DNA of 64,000 nt from the NCBI GenBank assembly GCA_964457585.1, contig CAYWFU010000001.1, positions 1 through 64,000 on the forward strand, in the 5' to 3' direction. How positions within the stretch are numbered: the first letter of the stretch is position 1; each line of letters begins with the position of its first letter. The notes below the pieces were generated by a model, which was given only the letters and a program-made list of their open reading frames with translations, did no database searches and was not told the DNA's origin. This document shows positions 16,695 to 26,612 of this stretch, one piece after another. Source of the stretch: CAYWFU01 sp964457585. Lineage in GTDB: Bacteria > JACRDZ01. A program made the translations under genes and the position numbers.

Positions 16695-19178
16695 TTATTT
16701 TATGACTTTATTGAGTAATTCACCTAAAGCTGAAAAAGCATTTTTTATTGTTTCTGTATCAGGAAGAGGTATTTTCAAATATTCTTTTCCGGTTATTTCA
16801 TCTTTCCCAATTAAAGTATTTAGATTTGCAGCCATTTGCTCTTTTGGCTCGCTGACTATTTTGCTCAGGTTCATTAAAAATTCAGCCCCGCTTTTAAGAA
16901 AATTATTCAAAACAACCTGTTGTTTTTCATAAGCGTTTTTTGTATCCATAACCACATCATCATTTATAAGAGATGATTCACCTGAAACTGTCTTTTCTTT
17001 TTCAATTTTTTCTTCCATTTCAATTTGTTTTTCCACTTCAGGATCTGGCTTTTCAAGATTTTCTGTCAGCGTCTCAACTGTCTGCATAATTTTCTTAAGC
17101 TGAGAATCCCCAAGCATTACAATATTTTCTCCATCATTATCCAGAGCGCCTGCGAATAATGATTTTTTAAATTTTAAAAGACCTAATATTTTTTCTTCAA
17201 TAGAATTTGAAGTAACAAAATTAATTACGCGAACTGCTCTTTGCTGCCCAAGTCTGTGTACACGCCCTATACGCTGTTCAAGCACAGCAGGATTCCAGGG
17301 AATATCCATATTAATAACAACTGATCCGCTTTGCAAATTTAATCCAACTCCGCCGGCATCAGTAGATAAAAAGATCATGCATTCTGGGTCTTCTTTAAAT
17401 TGTGATATTAAATCTTTTCTCTTGTATGATGGAACACTTCCGTTTAGATGCGCATATTTAATATTATTTCGCACAAGTACATTCTCTACTAATTCAGTCA
17501 TTCTTAGCCATTGGCTGAAAATTACGCATTTCTCTTTTCCTTCAATTACTATTTCTTTAAGTATTATTTCCAGCTCTTCAATCTTGGGTCCATGAATTGT
17601 TTTTTTATCAACCAGATATGTGTTATCCGAAGCCATTCGCATAAAATTTAAAGCTATCTGCATACGGCGTTGATCTGCTTCGCATAAAAATTTATATCTC
17701 CGCCATTTAGCAACAAGCTTTGCAACAATGTCATAATTTTCATCATGTATTTCTCTCTGCTCTTTTGTCATTGGTACAAAAAAATTTTTATCTATACGTC
17801 CGGGAAGCTGTTTAAGCACTTCATTTTTCTTCCTGCGTATCAAAACATCAGCGAGCGAATCCCTGACAGATTGCAGATTCTGATAACCTATTACTTTTCC
17901 TCCCTCATCAATAATTCTATAAGTATGCACAAATTTATATAAAGGCCCAAGTTTATGCCTATCAATGAATTCCATTATCGAATGCAATTCTTCAATCCTG
18001 TTTTCTATAGGAGTACCGGTGAGCACAATCGCAAAGTTTGATTCTAATTGTTTAACATATTGCGCAGTGCGGGTCTTCCAGTTTTTTATTCTCTGAGCCT
18101 CATCCAAAATAATGAGATCAGGAGACCATTCCTTTATCAAATTAATATCTCTTGAAACCAGCTCATAATTAATAAGTTTATAAAAAGATTCTTCATGATA
18201 TAACTCTTTCCTTTTATTATTCATACCTTCAATAACAATGGCATTTCTTGGAGTAAATTTTTCTATTTCTGATTTCCACTGGTGCTTTAAACTTGTAGGC
18301 GAAATAATTAATACTTTTTTGATATTAAATAATTTAACTAAAAGTTCGGATGCTGTGAGCGCTTGAATTGTTTTTCCAAGCCCCATATCATCACCAATCA
18401 GGCATCGTCCGGCTTTTACCGCAAACAATGCCCCTTCCAGTTGATAAGGATATAATTCGGTTTTCAAAATATTTTCAAATATCGGGCTTTTAATCCCTTC
18501 TTTAAATTGGGACAAAACAATATTACGTCTATGCTCAGCATCCTGATATTCAGCAATATAAGCCATAACATCATCATAACAGCGGACTTCGTGTCCTGTA
18601 TTTTGCGGTATATTGTTAAGAAATTGATGAAAATTAAGAACGCAATCATTTTTAAGTGTTCCATTTGCATCAAAATATTTATCAACTGAAGTTAGCAACT
18701 CAGGTGAGGCTTCTTTTCCTTTTTTAAACTTAACTTCGCGTTTAAGCCCATAACTTAAATATACTTCGGAATAAGGTAAAATAAATCCCTGTTCAAATGC
18801 TTTTTTCGCGTCTTTTTTTTTCTTTAATTTTTGGAGAACGAATTCAATATGCTTGCATGTCCCGAGATTATTAATGCTAAAATCAGGACAAGAACAAAAA
18901 TTTTCCCCTGGAGTATTACTGCGAATCGCGATTTTATAAGTTTTTTTGGATAATGGATTAGTGAGCAAAAACTCTGAAAATATAGGATGATTACCTATAT
19001 TTTTAAGACTATACTTTTGCATTTGACTATATTGCTTTCTAAGAAGAATTTGCCATTCTTCAAGACTAAGATGTTCGGGTTTATATGCTTTTGGTACTTT
19101 TAGTTTGATTGGTTTGAATTTTACTTTTTTTTTGGAATGATTATTTTTTATCTCTTCATTTAATTGAGAGCCCATCAT
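16695..19178 (-). CDS. SWI2/SNF2-family helicase with N-terminal SWIM zinc finger
   Basis: This 827-aa protein has a SWIM finger near residues 92-112 (FCSCPDF...GTCKHIEF, CxC...CxH) and then the two RecA lobes of a SNF2 ATPase: GDDMGLGKTIQA (I), LIISPTSL (Ia), IILDEAQRIKN (II), VLTGTPIENR (III), FLSTDAGGVGLNLQ (V) and EQRIGRVHRLGQQ (VI). The C-terminal ~150 residues are an acidic, helical tail. Bacterial SWIM-SNF2 proteins (RapA/HepA relatives) remodel protein-DNA complexes, and several sit in defence islands. Neighbours here are conflict-type ATPases, but it may equally be a chromosomal remodeller. Start codon is the first of two ATGs, behind GGAG. Confidence 0.93.
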   Translation of the reverse strand: MMGSQLNEEIKNNHSKKKVKFKPIKLKVPKAYKPEHLSLEEWQILLRKQYSQMQKYSLKNIGNHPIFSEFLLTNPLSKKTYKIAIRSNTPGENFCSCPDFSINNLGTCKHIEFVLQKLKKKKDAKKAFEQGFILPYSEVYLSYGLKREVKFKKGKEASPELLTSVDKYFDANGTLKNDCVLNFHQFLNNIPQNTGHEVRCYDDVMAYIAEYQDAEHRRNIVLSQFKEGIKSPIFENILKTELYPYQLEGALFAVKAGRCLIGDDMGLGKTIQALTASELLVKLFNIKKVLIISPTSLKHQWKSEIEKFTPRNAIVIEGMNNKRKELYHEESFYKLINYELVSRDINLIKEWSPDLIILDEAQRIKNWKTRTAQYVKQLESNFAIVLTGTPIENRIEELHSIMEFIDRHKLGPLYKFVHTYRIIDEGGKVIGYQNLQSVRDSLADVLIRRKKNEVLKQLPGRIDKNFFVPMTKEQREIHDENYDIVAKLVAKWRRYKFLCEADQRRMQIALNFMRMASDNTYLVDKKTIHGPKIEELEIILKEIVIEGKEKCVIFSQWLRMTELVENVLVRNNIKYAHLNGSVPSYKRKDLISQFKEDPECMIFLSTDAGGVGLNLQSGSVVINMDIPWNPAVLEQRIGRVHRLGQQRAVRVINFVTSNSIEEKILGLLKFKKSLFAGALDNDGENIVMLGDSQLKKIMQTVETLTENLEKPDPEVEKQIEMEEKIEKEKTVSGESSLINDDVVMDTKNAYEKQQVVLNNFLKSGAEFLMNLSKIVSEPKEQMAANLNTLIGKDEITGKEYLKIPLPDTETIKNAFSALGELLNKVIK

Positions 19179-19230
19179 TAAATCTCCTTTTTCAACGATA
19201 TTATTTTTGTTGCTTGATTTGTTTAAAAAT

Positions 19231-20448
19231 TTATAATTCCTGCCATGGGATTGCAGTTATTCTTTCTGTTAATTTTAATTTGTATGGTGTTCTGCATATA
19301 ATAAAGCCTCTATGGCTGATTTTACTATATTCATCAAGGAAAATCTCAATAGACCTTGCATCACTTTTATCAGGGGATGTTGTCCATTTCACCTCAACAG
19401 GAATAACTTCTTCGGGTGTGGTAATAATAATATCGACTTCTGTCCCGGAAACAGTTTTCCAGAAGGACAATCTGTACTCTTTCCCTAAATAAGCGCATCT
19501 TGCATATAATTCGGTTATTATCCATTGTTCAAATAATTTTCCAGCCTGTAATTTTAATATTTGCGGATTAAACGGAATGCGTGCTAATGCATTTCTTACT
19601 CCTGTATCAAAAAAATAAAATTTTGGAGTTTTTAAAATTCTTTTTCTTGCTTGTGTTATAAATGGAGGAATCCAATATCCAATAAATGTATCAACTAAAA
19701 CCTGATAATATGTTTTTAATGTTGAAATAGGAATACCGGATTGCTTGGATAACCCGGTCAGATTCATGATATCACCTGATTCCAGAGCAGATAGTTCCAG
19801 AAAACTTGAAAAATGACCGATGTTTTTTATTAGACTCTCTTTTCTTACTTCTTCTTCGAGATACAATTCAGCATAAGTTTCCAAAGTTTTAGTTATTGAT
19901 TTTTTATCTTCTGTTATTATTCCAGGAAGCGAGCCATATAACATTATATCTTCAATCTCTAATTCTGGAAATTTTTCTTTTATACCTTGTAAAGGCAATA
20001 TATTTGACTCTTTTGAATTATTGGTTTCGATTAATATAACCGGAAATATTTTGTATTGATGTGCTCTCCCGGGTAAAAGATTTGCTGATAGTGTATGTAA
20101 TTTTCTTGCAGAACTTCCTGATAAAACAAAATTAAATTTTTCAGGATTTTCATCATAAATTAATTGAATATCTTCTAATAATTCCGGAACTTTTTGTATT
20201 TCATCTATAAGCACCATTTTTGAATCTTTAACAGCTCTTAATCTTTTTATGAGTTCATCCGGATTCTTTTCATATAAAAGACGCTCTGTTCTATCTTGCA
20301 AATTAATAATAATAGCATCAGGAGTAGAAATTTTTTTTAATAATGTAGATTTTCCTGTTTGTCTTGCTCCAAATAAAAGTTTAACCTTATTATGTGAAAT
20401 TTCACCTGTTAAGTTATTTTCTATCCATCTATTGAATATTTCCCGCAT
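19231..20448 (-). CDS. AAA+ ATPase with C-terminal DUF4143 domain
   Basis: This 405-aa paralogue of the 640 and 22412 proteins has a P-loop GARQTGKST near residue 27, Walker B MVLIDEIQKV, sensor VLSGSSARKL, and the DUF4143 landmarks YFFDTGVRNALARIPFNP and FEQWIITEL. The nuclease-like end is SGTEVDIIITTPEEVIPVEVKW. The 'ARKLH...LLPGRAHQYKIFPVIL' stretch links it more closely with the 22412 protein than with the 640 one. It has its own promoter (20482-20509) and a GGAG ribosome site. All ATPase residues are present. Function is unknown as for the family. Confidence 0.9.
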   Translation of the reverse strand: MREIFNRWIENNLTGEISHNKVKLLFGARQTGKSTLLKKISTPDAIIINLQDRTERLLYEKNPDELIKRLRAVKDSKMVLIDEIQKVPELLEDIQLIYDENPEKFNFVLSGSSARKLHTLSANLLPGRAHQYKIFPVILIETNNSKESNILPLQGIKEKFPELEIEDIMLYGSLPGIITEDKKSITKTLETYAELYLEEEVRKESLIKNIGHFSSFLELSALESGDIMNLTGLSKQSGIPISTLKTYYQVLVDTFIGYWIPPFITQARKRILKTPKFYFFDTGVRNALARIPFNPQILKLQAGKLFEQWIITELYARCAYLGKEYRLSFWKTVSGTEVDIIITTPEEVIPVEVKWTTSPDKSDARSIEIFLDEYSKISHRGFIICRTPYKLKLTERITAIPWQEL

Positions 20449-20481
20449 GGCTTCTCCAATATAATTTGCAAGTCAATGTAA

Positions 20482-20509
20482 ATTATACAGTATATTTTAC
20501 AGTTGTCAA
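20482..20509 (-). promoter_or_regulatory. Sigma70 promoter of the 19231-20448 ATPase
   Basis: Minus strand TTGACA (20504-20509), 16-bp spacer and TATAAT (20482-20487); the leader is about 28 nt with GGAG before the ATG. Confidence 0.65.
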
Positions 20510-20542
20510 GGGCGTGAAGTATATTATTTGCTTTGTAATATT

Positions 20543-21595
20543 TTATGGATTGGGTATAAAGTTTATTTCACTTACTAGCCTCGACAATTGCTCTGCCATG
20601 TATAAAGGAAGTGTAAGAATATTATCATAATAGGAAATTTTATCCTGAGAAAATCTTATGCCAAAAGCAAATTTTTTTTCTTCCAGAAATAATTTTAAAG
20701 ATCGTAATGTCCCTGTTTTTCCAGCTTTTACTTCCACGGGTAATATCGATTCACCAACATTAATAACATAATCAACCTCTGCCGAACTATTTTTTTTATC
20801 CCTTGCCCAAAAAAATAGCTGTAATATATCTTTCCTGATATGCTATTAATTCCTGCCCTATAAGCTGTTCAGCAACCGCACCTGAATTGATTTGCATTAA
20901 ATCTTTGGCTATAACCATCTCTGCTTCTAATCCGCACGCATTTTGCATGAGGCCTATATCCAGAAAGTTTATTTTAAATTTTGATTCTTTTATTTGTGCT
21001 CCAAGAGGAAATCCAGAAGCAGCAGTAGCATAAATTGGCTTTATTATTCCTGCTAACATTAGTAGATTCAAGGCTTTCTTTAAATCTGTTGATTTACTTT
21101 CAGGATCAATATTGGAATATTTTATCCTGCTTCCTACAAGACGCGGTGCTGTATCAAATGCTTTTTGAAGATATTTATATATTGATCATTGTCTGATACA
21201 GACAAAAATTCACTAAAGGACAGCGGGTCGAGATATAAAAACTGAATTCTTCCTACCGGCATTCTGAAATCGGGACTCTTTAGAGCGAATTCCATTAATG
21301 ACCCTGCTCCAATTATAGGGATTCGTTCCTTTTTTTCTTTAAAATAGCGCAAAGCCGTTATTGCATTTGGACATTCCTGTATTTCATCCAAAAATAACAG
21401 GGTATTTTCTTCTTCTATTCTGACACCCATTACAAGTTGGAGTTTATTGATTATATCAGTAGGATCAAGAGTGGTAAAACATTGTTTCAATTCAGGCTGA
21501 AACTCAAAATTAACAACAACCAGATTTTTAAAAGCTATTTTCCCGAAATTTTCAATCACATAACTTTTGCCAATCTGCGAAATAACCAGCTTCAA
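20543..21595 (-). pseudogene. Wrecked DUF4143 AAA+ ATPase
   Basis: Pieces of one ATPase gene lie in successive frames. 21595-21134 holds the start of the ATPase (SQIGKSYVIENFGK, a damaged P-loop lacking the first GAR residues), LLFLDEIQECP, IIGAGSLMEFAL and VGRIQFLYLDPLSFSEFL. Then come a frameshift near 21180 and a missing stretch of roughly 70 residues, followed by SRIKYSNIDPESKSTDLKKA and FLDIGLMQNACG (to about 20796). A further frameshift leads into AEVDYVINVGESILPVEVKA and the stop at 20543. The order matches an intact DUF4143 protein of the 'FKINFLDIGLM' subgroup, distinct from the other three here. It cannot make a working ATPase. Its 5' end is fused to the next pseudogene. Confidence 0.8.
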
Positions 21596-22082
21596 TATCT
21601 AATTCATCATAATTTATTTCAATCTTTTTTTCGGTACCGATTCTTCCTTCTATATCATATTTGATATTGTCTGAGGATGCTTCGCTGTCTTTTAACAGGT
21701 CTTCAAGTATCCCTTCAAAATAGTCTGAACATACAAAATCAGATTCTATTTTTAAATATTCAGCTAACTTTCTTCTCTGATAATTTTTTAAATTTTCAAC
21801 AATATATAATATTTGCTTAATTCCAAGAAGGGGAGCATCACCTTTTAGGCTCTTTATTTTATTTTCATGTGCAGGACTTATATCCTGGTTTATGATAAAC
21901 ATCCAATTGGGATAATTATTCTGCCAGTTTTTCTGAAAGTCTATAAAATCATCGTCTGCTTTTTTGTTAAATTTTTTTTGATCATTTTTCTATAGAAAGA
22001 GTTCAATAATAAAATCCTGGAAGTCGAATCCTTTTAAAGATGTTATCTGTAATTCAAATTTATTTTTTAAAGGAGTATTCAT
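21555..22082 (-). pseudogene. Truncated restriction/ABC-3C-like gene with an in-frame stop
   Basis: ATG 22080-22082 opens MNTPLKNKFELQITSLKGFD then FQDFIIELFL, followed by TAG at about 21990. The same frame then continues KNDQKKFNKKADDDFIDFQK, NWQNNYPNWMFIINQDISPA and LKNYQRRKLAEYLKIESDF to DELDIEAG. The opening 'ELQ..SLKGFDFQDFI' and 'NYQRRKL.EYL' resemble long proteins of restriction-like or ABC-three-component systems; that is from memory and uncertain. The segment between 'ELFL' and 'KNDQ' looks too short, as if the nuclease-like core were deleted. The gene ends by running straight into the P-loop of the DUF4143 pseudogene. Confidence 0.5.
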
Positions 22083-22146
22083 TATTTATTCCTATTAATT
22101 ATATTAATTAGTTATTTCTAAAATTCTAAATTATATTTAAACTAAT

Positions 22147-22409
22147 TTATTCTGAAAGTATATCCCAACCTTCTTCTTCTAAAACTGCATCGAAAATTTC
22201 TTCATCCATCTCTCGCATGAAGTGCTGTAGCTCAATTTTGTTTAAAAAGACATTTTTAAATCCCATCTTTATCAATCTCAAAATATCCCACTTAGTAAAT
22301 TCTTTCGTATCCTCATCATATTTTGATAAATATAATGCTTCTAAATAGTCATCAGTAAGAGTTGAGGGAGATATCTCTCTATTATCTATATTTATACAAA
22401 CTTGTACTC
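22147..22409 (-). pseudogene. Open frame without a start codon; C-terminal gene remnant
   Basis: After the stop of the ATPase at 22412 the minus strand is open for ~80 codons in a neighbouring frame, reading VCINIDNREISPSTLTDDYL, EALYLSKYDEDTKEFTKWDI and ending EEEGWDILSE then TAA at 22147-22149. The composition is coding-like (acidic, helical), but no ATG, GTG or TTG lies in frame. I read it as the tail of a deleted gene in the same decayed cluster. I do not recognise the family. Confidence 0.4.
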
Positions 22410-22411
22410 CT

Positions 22412-23647
22412 TTAAAAAAACTCCCATGGAATCACAGTAATTTTATCGGTTAATTTTTCAGGAACACGTCCCATGGTTATTACATATGCTTGTTTAACCT
22501 GCTTTTCATATGAATCTATAAAACTTTGTAAACCGCGAAGTTCTGATAACGATACTCTCTCGCTAGCTTTAATTTCTATCGGAATCACCATTGAACCCGT
22601 ATCTATCACACAATCAACTTCAGCTCCTGCCCTTGTTCGCCAATAACATATTTTGTAATCTAATCCTAACGCCCGTATTCTGCCGATGATTTCGAGAATT
22701 ACAGCATGTTCAAAAAGTTTACCTTTCTCGGCATTAATAAGGTTTTCGGTTAAGGGAACTCTTGCAATAGTATTTCTAACTCCTAAATCAAAAAAATAAT
22801 ATCGCGGCGAACTTAAAATTCTTTTTCTCGCATTTTTTAAATATGGTTCAACTTTTTCTATAACCAATGTATCTTCAAGAATATTATAAAATTCTTTTAT
22901 TGTTGGAACACTAACTCCTGATTCCTGAGATAGTTTTGTCAGATTTGGATTTGTTCCGGACTCCTGAGCTGCTAATTCGATAAAACGACCAAATGAACCG
23001 ATCTTCCTGGATAATGCCTCTGCCCGAATTTCTTCCTCAAGATATATCTGACTATAAGCAGTAAGGATTTCTTTTCTTTCTTTATTATCTGCTAAACCAA
23101 CAATCCCGGGTAATGAACCATAAACTAATGATTGTTCAAATGAATAATTTTCAATAAAGTTTAAATTTTCTATTTTTAATATTCCTGTGAAAGATTCTTT
23201 AAGCCAGCCAAATTCATTCCATAGTAACGGTCCAAGTTTAAAACTTTTTACCCTGCCGGGAAGCAAATTCGTGCCCTTTCTTTTTAATTTCCTTGCTGAA
23301 GAACCGGTGATAATAAAATTTGCCTTTTCTTCATCAATTAAATATTGGATACTATCAAATAATTCAGGTACTTTTTGAGCTTCATCTATAAATACAAATG
23401 ATTTTACAGAATAAGCGTTAATTTGTTTGATAATTCGCGAAGGATCCATTTCCATTTCAAGACGAATTTCAGGATTTTGTAAAGGATAATTTAATACATC
23501 TTTTTTTTGAGACAAACACTCCTTGACTAATGTGGTTTTCCCCGTTTGCCGCGGGCCAAAAATCAACGCGGATTGTTGTTTTTTTACAAGAGCTTCAATC
23601 TCTTGCGTGAGATTTCTTTTAATATATACCTTATTTTTACCTTGCAT
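22412..23647 (-). CDS. AAA+ ATPase with C-terminal DUF4143 domain
   Basis: This 411-aa paralogue has P-loop GPRQTGKTT near residue 30, Walker B FVFIDEAQKV, sensor ITGSSARKL, an RVKSFKLGPLLWNEF segment, DUF4143 core YFFDLGVRNTIARVPLTE, and nuclease-like YWRTRAGAEVDCVIDTGSMV then PIEIKA. All motifs look intact. The putative -10 box ends only 6 nt before the ATG and there is no ribosome site, so the transcript may be leaderless. It lies 57 bp downstream of the TOTE-type helicase gene, in the same direction, but has its own promoter in that gap. Confidence 0.9.
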   Translation of the reverse strand: MQGKNKVYIKRNLTQEIEALVKKQQSALIFGPRQTGKTTLVKECLSQKKDVLNYPLQNPEIRLEMEMDPSRIIKQINAYSVKSFVFIDEAQKVPELFDSIQYLIDEEKANFIITGSSARKLKRKGTNLLPGRVKSFKLGPLLWNEFGWLKESFTGILKIENLNFIENYSFEQSLVYGSLPGIVGLADNKERKEILTAYSQIYLEEEIRAEALSRKIGSFGRFIELAAQESGTNPNLTKLSQESGVSVPTIKEFYNILEDTLVIEKVEPYLKNARKRILSSPRYYFFDLGVRNTIARVPLTENLINAEKGKLFEHAVILEIIGRIRALGLDYKICYWRTRAGAEVDCVIDTGSMVIPIEIKASERVSLSELRGLQSFIDSYEKQVKQAYVITMGRVPEKLTDKITVIPWEFF

Positions 23648-23653
23648 ATTTAA

Positions 23654-23682
23654 AGTATGCTTTATATTTTATGAAAAGTCAA
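23654..23682 (-). promoter_or_regulatory. Promoter predicted to give a leaderless mRNA for the 22412-23647 ATPase
   Basis: Minus strand TTGACT (23677-23682), 17-bp spacer and CATACT (23654-23659). Seven bases downstream of the -10 box is the A of the ATG at 23647. Confidence 0.5.
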
Positions 23683-23704
23683 GATTATTTATTTCTCTTG
23701 TTAG

Positions 23705-26611
23705 TTATTTCTCTATACTCTTCATCAGTTCATTAGCAATATTTGGGCTATCAAGCCGCATTATGCTTTCTTCAGCGCTCCCAAAACTTAAAAGATTTAT
23801 GCTTCCATACCATACGATTCTTTGATCCATTATTGCAAACTTTTGATGAATATTTGATTTGAAAACCATACTCACTCCAGAGCTTTTTAATAAATCTAAT
23901 GTGCCCTGTAAAATATTTCTGCCCTTTTCTTTAAAGTCATCTACAGGTCTTGTTAAAATTATTACTTTAACCTTTTTACTCAATGCAACACTCAAATATT
24001 GCAACATTTGTGTTGTCCTTTTTTTGCTGATAAACGGGCTCACTATTAAAATTTCTCTTTCAGCATTTATAATATCATTACTATAAACCGGGATAAAACT
24101 TTGTTTGTCAAAAATAATGTTAATTGCATCTGAATCTATAATTTCTCCTTTAGCTTTATAACCAATAGAAGCATATCCGGAAAGTCTCTTACCATACATT
24201 TTTTCCAACATCCTTACATGTATATCCACGTAATCATATATTTGTACCTCATCTTTATTTTCAAATAACCTGTGAAGCCTGCCTGCATATTGCTGCAAAG
24301 TTCCTTTCCATGATATCGGCATGGCTAAAAATAATGTGTCAAGACGCGGCTCATCAAAGCCCTCGCCAATATATTTTCCTGTGGCAACCAATGTTAATTG
24401 TTTGTTGGCTGGAGTCTCAGATATTCTTGTGAATATTTCTCTGGTTTCTTTCATCCCCATTCCACCTGTTAAAGATATCACGTCAGGAATTTTTTCACTG
24501 AGTTTTTTCGCAAGCAATTCAACATGAGCAGTTCTTTCAGTTAAAACAATGCAATTCCTGCCGCTTTTAAAATTTCTAACAACATCATCTGAAATTAGCT
24601 GATTTCTCATTTCATTAACGACAATTTCGGAATATAGTTCTTGAATAGATATATCCTTTTCATTTTTATCTATTGGCACTCTAAGAGACGTAAATCTCGG
24701 TATAATAAAATGCTCAAAAGGTCTTTTTTCTGCCTGCTTTTTTGCATCATCTCTAAATCTTACAGGACCGCATTGCATAAATATGATCGGATGATGTCCA
24801 TCCTTTCTTGTAGGTGTTGCAGTTAATCCATAAATATATTTTGCGTTTGTACTTTTAAGCACTTTTTCAAAACTAAAAGCTGAAATGTGATGACACTCAT
24901 CAACAATAATCATACCATAATTTTTAACGCATTCCTTTACTTCACCCATTCTGTTTAATGATTGCATTATAGCTATGTCAATAATTCCACTTAAATTTTC
25001 TTTCCCTGCTCCTATTTGTCCGATAATATTTTTAACCTTTTTTTTTCCCTGTTTTTTTTCATTCAAATTTATATCAGGTAAAGTTTCATTAATAGTCAGA
25101 AATTCCATCAATCTTTTTTTCCACTGTGCAACCAGGCTGACTTTAGCAACTATAATAAGGGTATTTACTTTTCTTTCCGCAATTAATTTAATTGCAACAA
25201 CTGTTTTGCCAAAAGCTGTTGTTCCAGAGAGTACGCCAATATCGTGCTTAAGCAACTTATCGATTGCAATAGGCTGGTCATCTCTTAGACTACCATTAAA
25301 TTCAACATTAATTTTTTTACCATAATTAGTTTTGTCTACTAAATGAACATCTATTCCGGTTTCTTCAAACACAGCTTCTAAATCGGTTTCACATCCTCTT
25401 GGCAGACAAAGGTATTCCATAGTTTCATCAGAACAGGATATTATTCTTGGAAATTTTTTAGCCGACATTCGCATAGTCTGGGCTTTATAAAAATCTGGAT
25501 TTTTGAAAGCTGCTAAACGTTTTAAATGATTTAGCGCTCTTTGAGAAATGTCATTTTTGGGAACAAACAGCATATTTGCTTTTACAATTTCAATATTCTG
25601 CGGGAAATCATTTTTTGACAATTTAATCTTGCTTGTTTCCCATGGCTTTTGAGGTTCTTCATCGTCTTTTTTCAGTACTCCAAGTTCATTTCCATGACAA
25701 AGTTTTGAAACAAGTATTTCAACGTCATCTGAAGAGAGTTTTTGAATATTTGCTAAAAATGTCCACTGATCGTTAAAGGCTTTAAAATTATCATCTATAA
25801 AAACACTGTTTTCCTCATTCCTTGCAGCTTTTTGTAATGGCAAAGCAATCAAATTACCCAACCCACCCTTTGGCATTGTGTCCTGATTAGGGAAAAATCT
25901 ATCATAAGATTTAAAAGTTATTTCATGCCTTTTACTCATGGAGTATGTAAGTAATGCACTTCCTAATTTTCTTGCAAGTATTGCGGATATCGGATTTTCA
26001 AAAAAAATCCATGCATGAGCTCCCTTACCAGAACGTGAGCGCTCTACAGCTACAGGGATGTTAAATTCCAAACACACTTCTCTGAGTACTTGAATATCCT
26101 TTTGCCACTCTTCTTCATCAAAATCAATGGCTAAAAAGCAGCAAGTTTCATCCAGACATAATGGATATATTCCTGCAACAAAATTATTATACCCTCGTAA
26201 ATGAGAATCTATAACCTTTTCATCCAAACCAGCATATGCTTTATTTGAACAATCAGAGCATCTTTTCTGCGGTTTTCCGCATAATCCGTATTTCCATTCA
26301 TTCAAACAGAATGGTGAATACCCTGATGTCCCCTTCTTTAGATTTTTCCATCTTTTAGCATATACATCATTCCGACCCTTAAAAAGTGATATGAATAGTT
26401 TTATCTTCTCTTTAGAGTCTGAATTATTATTAATGTTTGAGAATGCTTTATCTGCGGATTCCTGTGTAGATTTACACTCAAAAATTTCATCAGGGACAAC
26501 ATGCGGTTTTACAATACCCAGTTGAGCTTTTAAGCTTTTTATTTCTTTTTTTAAATTATTGTTCTCTATCAGTAATGACTGGTATTTTTCAAACAACACC
26601 TTAAAATCCAT
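23705..26611 (-). CDS. TOTE-type conflict protein: archaeo-eukaryotic primase, SF2 helicase and PLD nuclease
   Basis: This 968-aa protein has a coiled coil (residues 1-32), then a Cys cluster (102, 111, 118, 121) and an archaeo-eukaryotic primase-like domain with the acidic pair AIDFDEEEW (about 161-169) and the basic/His motif ERSRSGKGAHAWIFF (190-204). An SF2 helicase follows: GTTAFGKT (463-470), IIVDECHH (569-576), YGLTATPTR, and a motif V/VI stretch (GEGFDEP, QQYAGRLHR). The C-terminus is a phospholipase-D nuclease with HQKFAIMD and YGSINLLSFGS. This domain order is that of TOTE conflict systems, thought to act on invading DNA. Key residues are all present. The ATG is one base after the stop of the upstream OppF gene, so the two are probably translationally coupled. 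Confidence 0.88.
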   Translation of the reverse strand: MDFKVLFEKYQSLLIENNNLKKEIKSLKAQLGIVKPHVVPDEIFECKSTQESADKAFSNINNNSDSKEKIKLFISLFKGRNDVYAKRWKNLKKGTSGYSPFCLNEWKYGLCGKPQKRCSDCSNKAYAGLDEKVIDSHLRGYNNFVAGIYPLCLDETCCFLAIDFDEEEWQKDIQVLREVCLEFNIPVAVERSRSGKGAHAWIFFENPISAILARKLGSALLTYSMSKRHEITFKSYDRFFPNQDTMPKGGLGNLIALPLQKAARNEENSVFIDDNFKAFNDQWTFLANIQKLSSDDVEILVSKLCHGNELGVLKKDDEEPQKPWETSKIKLSKNDFPQNIEIVKANMLFVPKNDISQRALNHLKRLAAFKNPDFYKAQTMRMSAKKFPRIISCSDETMEYLCLPRGCETDLEAVFEETGIDVHLVDKTNYGKKINVEFNGSLRDDQPIAIDKLLKHDIGVLSGTTAFGKTVVAIKLIAERKVNTLIIVAKVSLVAQWKKRLMEFLTINETLPDINLNEKKQGKKKVKNIIGQIGAGKENLSGIIDIAIMQSLNRMGEVKECVKNYGMIIVDECHHISAFSFEKVLKSTNAKYIYGLTATPTRKDGHHPIIFMQCGPVRFRDDAKKQAEKRPFEHFIIPRFTSLRVPIDKNEKDISIQELYSEIVVNEMRNQLISDDVVRNFKSGRNCIVLTERTAHVELLAKKLSEKIPDVISLTGGMGMKETREIFTRISETPANKQLTLVATGKYIGEGFDEPRLDTLFLAMPISWKGTLQQYAGRLHRLFENKDEVQIYDYVDIHVRMLEKMYGKRLSGYASIGYKAKGEIIDSDAINIIFDKQSFIPVYSNDIINAEREILIVSPFISKKRTTQMLQYLSVALSKKVKVIILTRPVDDFKEKGRNILQGTLDLLKSSGVSMVFKSNIHQKFAIMDQRIVWYGSINLLSFGSAEESIMRLDSPNIANELMKSIEK

Positions 26612-26612
26612 A

